This document shows positions 24,102 through 34,794 of a stretch of 64,000 nt of DNA, piece after piece. Origin of the DNA: Acanthaster planci (taxonomy: Eukaryota; Echinodermata; Asteroidea; Valvatida; Acanthasteridae); contig NW_019091638.1 of the NCBI RefSeq assembly GCF_001949145.1, positions 275,338-339,337 on the forward strand, read 5' to 3'. A program made the translations under genes and the position numbers. Below the pieces are notes generated by a model. That model was given only the letters and a program-made list of their open reading frames with translations. It was not told the DNA's origin and searched no databases. Numbering within the stretch: the stretch's first letter is position 1; every line of letters begins with the position of its first letter.

Positions 24102-26340
24102 CTGCGGATTGGAACAAATACATTATAATTTCCAACTAAGGAGTTCAATATAAAAACTGAACCTCATGAGTGCTTAGCATTGTCAAAACACAAAGAAACT
24201 TCGGTTATGGGTGCCTCTAATAAGATTAGATCTTGTATCATCAAAAATGAATCCAAGAAGTATGCTTGTGGTCTTCGATATTAGCGCAGTTTAAACTGAA
24301 GACGTATAAAAGGATAAAACAGGGATAATAGCCTTACTTGGATTGTAGACAAAAACCACAATAATCAAGCAGTGGCATGCCTTCCCACAGCGGGTTAGGG
24401 TTATCTTCTCTCCTTTCCCCCAAGCTCCAAATTTCTTAATGCTTGACCCCTTTTCCCACGAAATGCTTATTCCCGAGCACCCCTTTACGAGTGCTTTTAA
24501 TAAATTGAGCCAGTATGACAAGGGCCGCTGGATTTCCGATTCCGTCCCCTTTAAACAACGCACACAGAAAACTGGTGTCAGACCACCTCCCCCTCCCCAA
24601 CACACAGCTTTTCATTTTCACGAGTGCTTGAATGACCGATGGAATAAATGTGGTGTAGCTGAGTCGTTTGATTTGGTGGGGTGATGTGTTTAGCATTTTG
24701 TACTGATAGAAACAAAACCTGTTTTTCATCAGTCACTCCACCTCCTTTGAAAAAAGGTATAGGAGGAGTCTACACGATCGTTGTATGTTGTCAGTAAAAT
24801 TGAAATGTAGACAATTTCCGACAACAGGGTGCGCTCTACAGGCAGCATAGCCGCATTCGCGCAACATTAAAGAGCAACTCAAAGGAAAATATGTTTTTTT
24901 CTAATTTTATCTGTTCTAATAAATATGGAACATGCACATCGAATGCAGTGTCATTCATCTTCTGAGCTCAACTGTAACAAGCTAAAATGGCCTTTTTCTG
25001 TTCACGCCAAGATGCGAATTCTGAACATGCTGAATGTAGATTGCGTCAATCTGAGAAAACAGAGAAACTGAGGGGAACCCTCGCCCTGTGTTCGTAGTGG
25101 ATAAGCCTTCTGCATGTCAAATAGTGCATGTAGCCATTGTTTGTAGCCATTGTTTGACATGCACAAGGGTTTATCCACTAAGAACACAGGGCGAGGGTTC
25201 CCCTCGTTTTCCATGTTTTCTCAGAATGACACAATCTACATTCAGAATTCGCATCTCGGCATGAACAGAAAAACCCTTTTTAGCTCGTTATAGTTGAGCT
25301 CTGAAGACAAATGACACTGCGTTCGATTTGGATGCTTCCATATTTATTTGAACAGATGAAATCAGAGAAAACATTTTTTCCTAAGAGGTGATCTTTAAAT
25401 GCTCTCGTGGGAAAAGGGCGCTATAAAAAATAAGGCATAAGGAATAAGGTAGGCCTACTTGTAGGGGAAAGGCCACGTTACAAAAAATACGCGGTAAATA
25501 CCCACATCCCCAGTCAGTACGCCATCTTCAAGTACGGATGCATCTGTCCTTTTAAAAAAAAAACCGATTGACTCTTACCAATAAAAACGAACATGCCATA
25601 TCAATGAACAGTATTATTCAAAGTGAATTATCCCACTAGCCTGTTCGAGGTACAGTGGACACAATAGGAGGGCGCTATTTGGCTTGTTAATATGCTCCAA
25701 ATTTAAAAATTAATTCATTAATTTTCAAAAAACACTCTCTTCAAGCTTCAAAAAGACAAACACGCCTTTTGTGAGTTAAATTGCAATAAAATCTGGTACA
25801 CTGAATTCATTCACTTCACGTGAACATAGCAATTTGAATTCTCCATACTAAAAACAGTTGCTTTTCCTCGCGTTTCGGGGCAAGCGTTTGCTTGATAGAT
25901 GCCTTGCAACAACACTGTTCTCAATGGATAAGGACACAGAGGAACCAGTCCATTCCAGAGATGGTGGTCGTTATGCAAAAGCTAGCCTCAATCACAGGGT
26001 ATAGCAACAGTGTCTCTAATTCAAATTGTTACGTTCTTGTGCAAACAGATAACTCAGTGTACCAGATTTTATTCAACTTTAGCTCGCAAAAGACGTATTG
26101 GAGGTGATGTCATGCCAAGGGAAAACGATGTATAACTGTAGGTCGTTAAGAAAAATCAACCAGTCACCCTCAAGAGATGGTAGCCTTTGAGCGTCGTAAA
26201 TCAACCTATTTGCATCAAATAAGAAATTTAATATCCCTGACACTTTATCAGAAGCCATAAAGTGACTGCCAGATGTATATTTGGAGGATTTTATTTTTTT
26301 CTTTTTTCATTTATGTTTCTGTGTCTCTTGAAATACTTAC
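24102..26340 (-). other. Intron of glycosyltransferase copy 1
   Basis: The 2.24-kb intron runs from donor A/GTAAGT at 26340 to acceptor CCGCAG at 24102. It holds the foldback element at 24867-25398. Confidence 0.75.
24867..25398. mobile_element. Foldback MITE (arms of about 250 bp) inside the intron
   Basis: The left arm (24867-25121, starting TTAAAGAGCAACTC) and the right arm (25153-25398, ending GATCTTTAA) are long imperfect inverted repeats. Matched landmarks are CTCGCCCTGTGTTC and GAACACAGGGCGAG, and GTCATTC-x-TCTTCTGAGCTCAACT. The roughly 31-base loop contains TGTAGCCATTGTT twice. It is non-coding. Confidence 0.85.
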
Positions 26341-26410
26341 TTATAATTAGCATGATGAAAGCTGCTGATTGAACAAAGAAGAGGACTTTATACACATGCT
26401 CCTGGGCCAT
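26341..26410 (-). CDS. GT77-type glycosyltransferase copy 1, first coding exon (membrane anchor)
   Basis: The 70-base exon starts at the ATG at 26410 and reads MAQEHVYKVLFFVQSAAFIM, then LII, then one base of a split codon before GTAAGT. The hydrophobic run VLFFVQSAAFIMLII fits a type II signal anchor close to the cytoplasmic N-terminus. Phase 1 matches the catalytic exon, the joined codon being AGT (Ser24). The same exon form, with FFxQSAAFI conserved, is found for copy 2 at 54.5 kb, which supports both models. The exon is too short to stand out on its own. Confidence 0.8.
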
Positions 26411-27438
26411 ATTCACGGTGTACTGTTAAAAATACACGAAAAGTAAAAAACGCACTGTAATTATACTACATACGGAAAATTAATGGTAAATACAGAACAA
26501 CATAGAACACATATTACATAAAGAGGTGTACATGTAGTGGGAATTCGATTCATACAAGGATGCAGATTTTGTAGATGGTTCGAAATGATGACAGCAAATT
26601 TCCCAGATGACTGAAATTCGAGCAATTTGTTCCTCGATTAATAATTCAATTCAGCCAGATAAACAGGGCAGGAGACTTGCATTCAATTCAGTTTTGTTTA
26701 CATGTGTGCAGTATAATTGTGCACGGAATCGATTGCACAAGAGGGTTATCGGAGAGGGAAAATGCAATACAAAAAAGTTGTAGAAGTGAATGTACATGTA
26801 GGAACGACTTGATTTAGAGAGTTTCACATGGCGGATAACTGAATTCGTGACAGAAAGATGCTCAATTCTCCCGTGAATGTGGCCGGACTTTTACGCTAAT
26901 GGAGGCCAATCCCTCTTGTACTAGCAGCTGCAGGGCTGAATTACGAAGGTCAAGCCCAGACAGCTGCCAAATCATGCAATTTGCTGAATTTTACAACGAG
27001 CACAGCTACAGATCGATAGCACTCTCCTTATATTAAAGAAAGCTGCGTGCTCATAATCAACAACTGTACGAGCATCACGTGGCCCATAAATGAACTCAGG
27101 TAAGAGGTGAGCACTTCACGCACAAAGCCACCCGTACGAGACAGAGTGCTGTTACTCTGGATCACCGCTGTTTCGGCACGGAAAAGCGGTTGTGCGCATA
27201 TTCCCAAGATTTGCGCCATTTAAGTGCGCCCTCTTGTGGTAAAAAAGTACTATGAATATTAATGAGCCGAAAGGGTCATCTTAATTAAATCCTTTTTGAG
27301 AGGAACTGTGTTAATGGATATTTATAGAATAGGCATATTAAAAAATTAAAAATTGGCATTTAAATTGTCAGTACGTTCGGCCATTTTGGTTGCCGGATAC
27401 GCGTGAGAAGAGTGTCTAAAAGTTAATGTCTGTTGGTG
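26411..27438. other. 5' flank of glycosyltransferase copy 1
   Basis: It should hold the promoter of copy 1, but I see no clear TATA box or other named motif. No other gene is seen. Confidence 0.3.
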
Positions 27439-27549
27439 ATTGATCGACGATTACGGGATTTTTGACCGTTGTCAAAGCTTCAAAAGCATCGCTCCTAGAG
27501 TTTTGCCAGTCTAGGCTTGACATCCAGCGTGAAGAATGGACCTATTACA

Positions 27550-27732
27550 ATGTATTTGCGCTCTGTGAACTGTGCAAAGCTAGCGGTATGCATTTGCAAG
27601 GCATTACACGACACGCTGATTTTTGCATTGATACACTACATCTTGGAGGAATATCCACGAGAGCTCTACGTGCGTGATGGTTTCATGGGCGTCCTCACCG
27701 TGAAGGAGTTGCTTCAAAGTACATGCCGTCAG
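27550..27732 (+). CDS. Exon-like ORF of unknown function
   Basis: Starting at the ATG at 27550 the frame reads MYLRSVNCAKLAVCICKALH and continues to a segment with EEYPRELYVRDGFMGVLTVK. It stops at CAG/GTACGT, a strong donor after a complete codon. A second frame across the same DNA (from 27462) also looks coding-like (RLDIQREEWTYYNVFALCEL), so a frameshifted relic is possible. I do not recognise the protein. It converges on the RAG1-like relic, whose end is 196 bases away. Confidence 0.3.
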
Positions 27733-28203
27733 GTACGTATCTTCAAATAGCATTATTTTTAACAAGTTTGACAAAGACATACATATACACGACAAATAGG
27801 CCTGTGTGTTTACAACATTGCACAGTATATGTACGATCATTTACAAATATGTCGGTTTTTGGTTTATAGATTATGTTATTATTATTTGCAAACCGTGCTT
27901 ACAACATAGCTAAGGCTATGCATGTCTCTATACATCAAAAGTTACTGCATGGTTCAGAATATCTCTGAATATCTTCTCATCAACAGGTGCTGAACTTTGT
28001 GGATTACTGCAGTCATGTCTTTCTGCATTTTTGAGCCAACTGCTTTGGTGGCAGTTCTTGCACTTGACCCTCCCATTCATGAGGACATTCACAAAGTAGT
28101 GCTTGGCAGGTTGGATATGCAGAAGGCTGATTTGCTCCTTACATACTGGGCAAAGAACTGTTGAAGATGAAGATTTGGAAAACAGCTCTTCTAAGCATTC
28201 CAA

Positions 28204-28206
28204 TCA
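28204..28206 (-). other. In-frame TGA at a RING zinc-ligand position
   Basis: The order is C-x-H-x2-stop-x2-C, where RAG1-type RINGs have C-x-H-x2-C-x2-C. A single third-base change from a cysteine codon (TGC or TGT) would give this TGA. Confidence 0.7.
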
Positions 28207-28461
28207 ACCAATGTGCTCACACTGTGTTTCGGTAGATCTGTTGAAGATTTTGCAGTAGTACTTGCAAATGAAAGAACTATCATCTGACTGAAAATTCTGC
28301 CCCATTGCCGGAGTCGTTGTTTGCCTAAGCCACTCGAAGTTCCTCTGCACAGTTGCCTTGGCAACTGTGCATAAGACGAACTGTGTCATAAGACGAGCAT
28401 GTTTCCCTTTCGAAGGACGACCACCTCTTTTGGAAATGTTCACCTTGTCACAAATGAAGCA

Positions 28462-28466
28462 GGGGG
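28462..28466 (-). other. Frame break in the RAG1-like relic (G5/C5 run)
   Basis: Upstream the conserved frame runs through WPPTLQQPP, and downstream the conserved frame resumes at PCFIC. The two differ by one base and meet in this homopolymer. Either a real one-base deletion or a homopolymer miscall would explain it. Confidence 0.7.
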
Positions 28467-29213
28467 TTGTTGGAGGGTTGGGGGCCAATCCTTTGGCACA
28501 GGGTGTTTCTTTGCAAGATAAAGATTTGAACTGCAAAGATGGCACATGAAGGGTGGGTGGCAATGTGGCCCATCGGTTTCTACATTGATTTTATACTTTG
28601 CTTGTATCTTCTCTTGATTTTCTGAGCAAGGCTTAGGTTGTCTGTTATGGATTTTCCATGGATGAACTCTGTCACCACATATTCTGTATAATTTGTGGAG
28701 ATTGTCTATGTAATCAAAGAGCCACTTTCCAATAGTCTGTCAATTAAAAGTAATAAATTTACATGCCTGTATCCTTGAAACTTTTGTCAAGAGTAGCTTT
28801 GTTCTTTCCTTTTTGATTGGTATGTAGTTCCAGAACTATTTTTTTATTTAAGGTATTAAAAAGCGACAAATTAAAACAAACGGTTTCAGTGTAAGAAAAC
28901 AATTTCAAATTTTCTTTCAAAGCCTTTCAAGTAAAAATGATCCACATAATATGTAGCTTTTGAAAGAGGACTATTTCATTTATCAACCTCTGAGGATGTT
29001 ATTTAAAATACCAGTCATTTAAAGGTTTTGACAATACCCCATCCAACCTGTTTATATATCAGGAAGTGGAGGTTATCTTGCACTGCTGGGAGGTCATAAT
29101 TTACCAAAGAATATCGAGTTAAAGTGCTAATCGCCCCGCATTTTTTTCTCGTCAGGCGGGTATGCAGTAGTCAGTCGGGCAGACCGGTACCGCGCTTACG
29201 CGGGCTACCGAAA

Positions 29214-29300
29214 ATGGCGGTTCAGGCTGAAAATATCACCCATGTGAAGTCCACATTTCTCGAAAACCTTGGGGTTTGCACAGAAGAGAAAATACAGTTT
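29214..29300 (+). CDS. Possible first coding exon of an unknown gene
   Basis: An ATG in a good context (GAAAATGG) opens 29 codons reading MAVQAENITHVKSTFLENLG, then VCTEEKIQF. They end exactly at GTAAGA, a plausible donor in phase 0. The upstream 80 bases are GC-rich. I see no downstream partner exon that I can defend, and the protein is not recognised. Confidence 0.3.
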
Positions 29301-32300
29301 GTAAGATGAAGAGTTGTTTTGTGATATTATGTGTTGTTTTAGGCTAGGAAAACTCTAGGTCATACAGAATTTTCATCTGTAAATCTTACCTCACCAGAAA
29401 CACAAAATCAGAGCAGCTCAGTTTAAGTTCATAATGAGGACCGTGAGAATTCGTGCCAGGCAAGCAGGTGCTTAATTTCATGAAATTTACATCTTATTTT
29501 CAGTTTTTGGAAATAAAAAGTCCGGCCCAACATATTTTCAGGGTAAGATAGGCATTTTCCTAAAGCGTTTTGTGAAACTAAAATTGATAATAGAACCAGA
29601 ATGGTCCAAACTAGTGATTTTTGTGAAAAGCTCTTCTCGTAAGCGGTAGTTTGTTTACGTTTCGATGCGATTTTTGAAGGCTCGAAACAAAGCATTCAAA
29701 GTTTTTTCCGAAGTTTTTAAAACTAGGATGTGGTGGTGAAAGGTATGAAGGCTTTAGATTTACTGACGGTTTTCAGCTAGATTTTTTTCTCTTCCCGACC
29801 GAACGGCGGACGCATTTGCATATCGACCTAACTCAGCCAAACATTACATGACATATACATTGTTTATAATGAAATTGATGCACTGGGGCGTGCTGTCTTG
29901 TGTTTAAATTTATTTTAGGTAGTTTTCATTATTTCCCTTTTTTCTTATTTTTGTCTCACAGTGGGGAGGGGATCGACCCCTCAGATCTGCACCTGCTCCA
30001 TCTAAGCAAATGTGTTTCTTGCCGAATAAAATGCATGTACGAATAATTACATGAAGCATGTTTTAAATACCAAAATACACTCGGCTTTTTAGAATTCCGT
30101 GCTTCGGTGCAGTTTGAGGTCAGACCAACATCATAATCTGCAGTGTGTTGGTTTGAAATAATAGACCCGTAAACAGGGTCATTTGTCGATATCGTATACG
30201 GGTCTAGACTTACCTATAGACCTTTTTCACCTACGTGACTAAATGTAAACAACACCACCACGTGTGGACCGCCTTGGCCATGGTGATCGCATATATTCCT
30301 ATGGACAGCTTCAGCCAGGTGCAAGCGCACGTGCGAACGCTGCATGCTTGACTAGTTTATCTTGAATAGGTAGATTACCATCACAACACTATGCGCTCAT
30401 TACCATCACAACACATCATAGGTCTCCGTGTCTCTGCACACATGTACACAACTTACAGTTATTTCCCATCGAATAAATTCATGAAGACCAGTCTTCTCAA
30501 CTCATTGCAATCAACTTAAGCGTGCTGAGCAAACTTGTCTTCCTGGCCGCTACACGAATGTACATGTACATTATGTATGTTTCCTGAATTTTATGGCAGA
30601 CCTATTACATGTGCATGTACACACGTACATGTAAGTACATGAGCTGACATGCATGCAGGGCCGGAAGTGTAGCAGGCAAAACCCAGAAAAACGTCTGGTG
30701 TATGTAAATTACATGCAAAACTGTCACTTAAAGCAAAAGAACTGTGTAAAAAAAAATAACATTTCGCATTGCTCTCATGCTCGTGGTCTCACAAGAAATT
30801 ATTAAATTAATTCTTCGCTGGTACCATGAAATGACCTGTGCTAACTTTTGAAAAACTAGAGATTTGAGCACTTCGTAAATAATGAAATCGTGATCGCTAC
30901 GAAAATGTCAAAAAGGTATTCCCAGCAAATTTTATTTTTAGAAATCGTTCAGTTTACACGAGGCCTATTCAAAACTGTTGACAAATAAACGCTATTTCGT
31001 ACCCGCATTTAAAAGTGCCATTTAACGAAGTTCATCGACTAGCCATTTAAATGAATTGATTCAAATTTAAATTATGGTTTCGCTCATTTAAATTCGTCGA
31101 AATCGCCTTGGGAATCGGAAGAGATGGTCAAGAAATCAATTCAATCAGATGACAACCAATTTCATTATGCTTCCATTCAAATTCGTTTCTGTGGCATCAT
31201 TTTTATGTTTCCCCATTCGCACGGTAATTAGGCCTATACCCATACAAGTGTGGGACTTTTCTGGAAAGTAAAACAGACAAAAGGTGAAGACTGCAGAGAA
31301 AACAAACCAAATTTGATCTCATTGTTAAACTATAATCCTGTGTTTATTTTTGCCTCTGTCAACTGTTCAATTTTTTTAATGTTGCTGACTGTTAAACACC
31401 AATGAATGTGTGGGAACTGTACCTAATACAATTGGGGGCGTCCTGAGCGTTACGTCTTCCACTTTCTTGACCGTCAAGGGTATACAGGTGGAGCTTAATA
31501 ACCGGACATTCCGCGTAAACGTGTACGAAGACGGGTTTTGTGGGTATATACAGGCATGGCAAAAATACACGTAGTGTGAACCTCCACGAAGTTAAAAGGG
31601 TATGAAGACGTGAGGACTCCGCACACGTCCACTGTTTCCTTCTCCGAAAAACCACTTTAGAGGTATTTGGGGGTCAGGGTTATCTGTGGCATAAGAAGAG
31701 GAACAGTCCAGAAAATCATTAAAATTGGAGCTCGAAGCAGTTAGCAGAGTGGAAGAGAAATGAGTTGAGTTTTTGAATGTCTACACTGTGCATGTGAAAC
31801 AAGTGTGTGAAATAACGTGTTTAAGAAAAATAAAGGTACCTTGTAGAAGTTGTAGGGTATACATACCAGAATAACGGGTGTTACCCCCATACAGGCCTTA
31901 CGGGGTACTTAAGCGGTACCCTACAAGGATTTTACGAAAATCATACATGTATTTGGACGTTTCTCGAAAGGGAAATTTTCCAAAGTATTATCCATCACAA
32001 ATTGCAGTATTTTATTTATAAGAACATTCAAGCCAGGGAAACTACGCTGGTTTAAATAAGAGCAATTCAAAACCGGCACTTTGCACAATAATATTTCATT
32101 GGCGTTTCAAAAACAATTCAGAACAGTTCTAAAAGCAAAATGTTGTTTACTTTCATAACTAATCCTAACCAGCATCTGACCAATAGACTTGTCTCTGTAT
32201 TTCTCTGTTTTCACGAAATCAGACAAAAAGTCACCTCGTTATTTGGGCCAAAAAGAGACAATAATATACCTGTACGAATCAGGATGCGACTGTAGTGTAA

Positions 32301-33430
32301 ACATGCACGCAAACGATATTGAACAAAGAGTGTTTAACTTTTAAGCTCTGAAATGTAACAAAATTCATTCATTTTTTTCACGGGCGTGTTTTCACGAATG
32401 ACAAAAAGAGTGAAGGCTTTTAGGTTTTGCTGTTTTCACGAAGTGAAAAAAGGGTAATTAATGACTTGCTATTTAATTTTTAAAAAATTCTGCAACTGGG
32501 TGTGGATTAGCATTATAAAAATCTTGCGTATCATGACTTCGTACACCATTCCTAAATCTGTAACAACAAAATAGTCGAAGAAGTGCTATGGAATGGGGAC
32601 TATTCAAACGCGTTTATCTTGGACTGTCTACTATTTGCATGCTATAAGGATTGCTGGAATGTGGAGTGTGCCATATCATCTTTACTTTAGCAGTACAAAG
32701 TTTACTTAACTTTGTACAAAATTGTAGATAATGATGCATTCAAGAAGTTCAATTACTAGTGGCGTGACGGGAGGTAGTATCACACAGACGTCACGAACGC
32801 ACGAGTTTTTACAATACGACAGAAAATAAAAAATACACGGTCGGTTTCTTTTCTTGCAAATATAATTTACTATATTGTCTAGGCCAACGATGTCCCACTA
32901 ACATTTTCAACAGTTTCGATTTGCCAGTTAACGGCGAAGATGAACTTGCTGGTTGTCGTTTTTAATTGGTAGCTGTGATATGGCAAGTTTATTCTTTGTT
33001 TCTTTGTTAATTTCTGTATAAAAATAACCGCTTTTCCGAAATAATTTCTTTTGAATGTTGAATATTTCTAGATTTGACGATTTTTCATTACCAAGTAATA
33101 ATATATAATAGAAATGCCAGCATACGTGCTTCATGTACTGTCTTATCACAGAATAGGTGGATCCGGTCATTCATAAAGATCATGGTGTTCATCATTAACA
33201 AATGTAAACACATCGAACTCTAAAACTGCAAATTTAGCCATCATACACACGTTACTTTAGTCTTTACAAGCACGCCATCCGAGGGACAAGAGCTCAATCT
33301 TCCGGATCGTCAGCGTTAAACAGCCATACATGTATTCTCGTTTTGTAGCAGTGGATGATTATTATTATGATTATTGACGGTGGAGATACATGTAACATCA
33401 TTACAAACCTTATTAATTTACCCCCAGAAT
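29301..33430. other. Intergenic, no gene supported
   Basis: There are short inverted repeats near 30161-30203 (AGACCCGTA and TACGGGTCT) and 31849-31926 (TTGTAGGGTA and TACCCTACAA), plus patches of ACATGTAC repeats near 30.56-30.65 kb. Open frames at 31.38-31.66 kb on the minus strand overlap a GC-rich patch but show no motif. Confidence 0.4.
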
Positions 33431-33436
33431 TGTGGG

Positions 33437-33483
33437 GTCCGCTCTGCTCCACGTGGGAGCAGAGCGGACGTCGGATCGGACCC
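33437..33483. repeat. Strong nested hairpin
   Basis: GTCCGCTCTGCTCC and GGAGCAGAGCGGAC are 14-base perfect arms around a short loop. An outer GGGGTCC/GGACCCC pair encloses the structure. Confidence 0.75.
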
Positions 33484-33522
33484 CGCAGTTCCGGCTGTTG
33501 TTGAACTCCACATCGTGCTTGA

Positions 33523-33641
33523 TCAATGCGCCATTGCGCACGTACCCAACCAACAAGCCACGTTATGCATGCCGAGGCAACAATAATAGGCATGGTTTTG
33601 TTCTGCAGCTTCCTTCATGGGGCTGTCTTGCTGAATGAAAT
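33523..33641 (-). CDS. Unknown two-exon small protein, second exon (candidate)
   Basis: After a good acceptor (TCTTGTCCCTGCAG) the frame required by the preceding exon (phase 1) reads FIQQDSPMKEAAEQNHAYYC. It continues through CLGMHNVACWLGTCAMAH to a TGA at 33525. A GTACGT donor at TGGTTGG/GTACGT would instead extend the protein into further exons. I recognise no family. The cysteine-rich tail is the only notable property. Confidence 0.35.
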
Positions 33642-33688
33642 CTGCAGGGACAAGAGAATTTCTAAGCATTAAACAAGGCATAACATAC

Positions 33689-33809
33689 CTTTCAGGTAAA
33701 CCAGTGAACGGGAAGCTCCACTGGCACTTGTCGTAGCTGTTACCGTTGACCTGCTCCTACTACACAAGCTGTGTACTGTCATGGAGTCATCGTAGATTGG
33801 TCTGTGCAT
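33689..33809 (-). CDS. Unknown two-exon small protein, first exon (candidate)
   Basis: From the ATG at 33809 the exon codes for 40 residues, MHRPIYDDSMTVHSLCSRSR then a Ser/Thr-rich stretch ending SRSLVYLK, and stops at AAAG/GTATGT in phase 1. Joined to the exon at 33641 it gives 79 residues with no internal stop. The matching phase and both splice sites are the only support. Confidence 0.35.
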
Positions 33810-34170
33810 GCTTTGTGCATGTGGCACGGTGTGTACAATTGTACATACGTACATGTACAGTACATATACGTACGTACAGAGCGAGGTTGGCAGTCCAGGT
33901 TTGACCTTGGGAGGGCGTTCCGGTGGTTGCCAGATGCTGCCAGCATTTTAAGTACTAGTTGCCACCGTACCGTGAGCTAGCAGTTGCGAATGCTGTTTAC
34001 CACCATGGAGGTAGGCTAACCTTTACCGTGGGCTCTGTAGCTTTTGCTTCCTTCGGGTTCGTGACAAGGGCTCTGATTGTTTTAATCCTCATACATTTAC
34101 AAAACATAATAACGCGTTATTTATTTGGTGTTTCTTTCCATTTTGGGTGACAAACACATTTCCAATGTGT

Positions 34171-34252
34171 TTATGATGGTGGATTTATCCGTATACGTTA
34201 TATTGTTACCATTATGATGGTGGATTTATCCGTATACGTTATATTGTTACCA
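34171..34252. repeat. Exact 41-bp tandem duplication
   Basis: TTATGATGGTGGATTTATCC starts at 34171 and again at 34212. The two 41-base units are identical, which implies a recent duplication. Confidence 0.9.
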
Positions 34253-34794
34253 TTATCATTTAGAGAAGATGGTAGTGTTTCATGTGAATTGTGATTCCGA
34301 CTTGTTCCGAATTTCACCGTGGAGGGCAATTTCTAAAAAGACTAAAACATTTTTGAAAATTGTTTTGACAATTTATTCGTATACCTTTTTTTGCCAAAAG
34401 TAGTGTACACGATTTGCACGTACTGCAACTTTGGGAGGTATGTATTCATTCCACGGACTTTGATATTATGAGTTCATTGCTTTGAGAAAAAAATCAAGAA
34501 AAATACTTGTCATTTTTAACGCTCAAAGTGCAGTTCCTGTAAATTTGTTTTGCAGAAATCCATGGGAACAGGACGTTCCCGATTGCTGGATAATCCAGTT
34601 GTGAGGCTGATCTTCAGTGCATTAAGTGCATTTTTCCACGGTTTCGGAAAATTTACCTTCAACAATGTCTCCGACGACAATGCTACGCAGAAAAAAAATC
34701 GAATAAACAACCCTTCATGCATTTGTGTAAGTGTGACCGCCCTCTATTGTGAGCAGGCTGGGAACACACTGCATGCACAACACGAACACAGTCT

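Larger units (their letters stand above)
27928..28736 (-). pseudogene. RAG1 N-terminal-region-like relic (N-RAG type), frameshifted and with a nonsense codon
   Basis: On the minus strand an exon opens after TTTTAATTGACAG (acceptor at 28738-28737). It first reads WLFDYIDNLHKLYRICGDRV, with CGDRVH at 28679. Then come a KIQAKYKINVETDGPHC segment, a CHLC pair (28544-28533) and VPKDWPPTL. After a one-base frame change in the G5 run at 28462-28466 it continues PCFICDKVNISKRGGRPSKG (CFIC at 28461-28450). Next is a RING-type block: CKYYC, ETQCEHIG, stop, LECLEELF, CPVCK (28152-28141). The last part is VNVLMNGRVKCKNC and NAERHDC. This is the same order of zinc-binding elements as vertebrate RAG1 N-terminal to its catalytic core: a CxxC pair, a CDIC-like pair before a basic GR(P)K stretch, the C3HC4 RING, then the first C2H2-like finger. 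RAG1's RING is an E3 ubiquitin ligase module in vertebrates. The stop (28206-28204) falls on a RING cysteine position. No catalytic core follows. The frame ends at 27930-27928. It may be a gene relic or part of an N-RAG transposon. Confidence 0.8.

Noticed and set aside
27928-28736. Generic RING/TRAF-type ubiquitin ligase
   Set aside because: The upstream CxxC pairs, the CxIC-basic segment and the finger after the RING follow the RAG1 order. A generic RING would not explain them.
27928-28736. Complete ProtoRAG/Transib transposon
   Set aside because: I saw no catalytic core, no RAG2-like kelch sequence and no convincing CAC(A/T)GTG-type terminal repeats around the relic.
33294-33593. 99-codon minus-strand ORF
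   Set aside because: It reads through the hairpin and an ATT-rich tract. The spliced frame of the two-exon model gives a more coherent protein.
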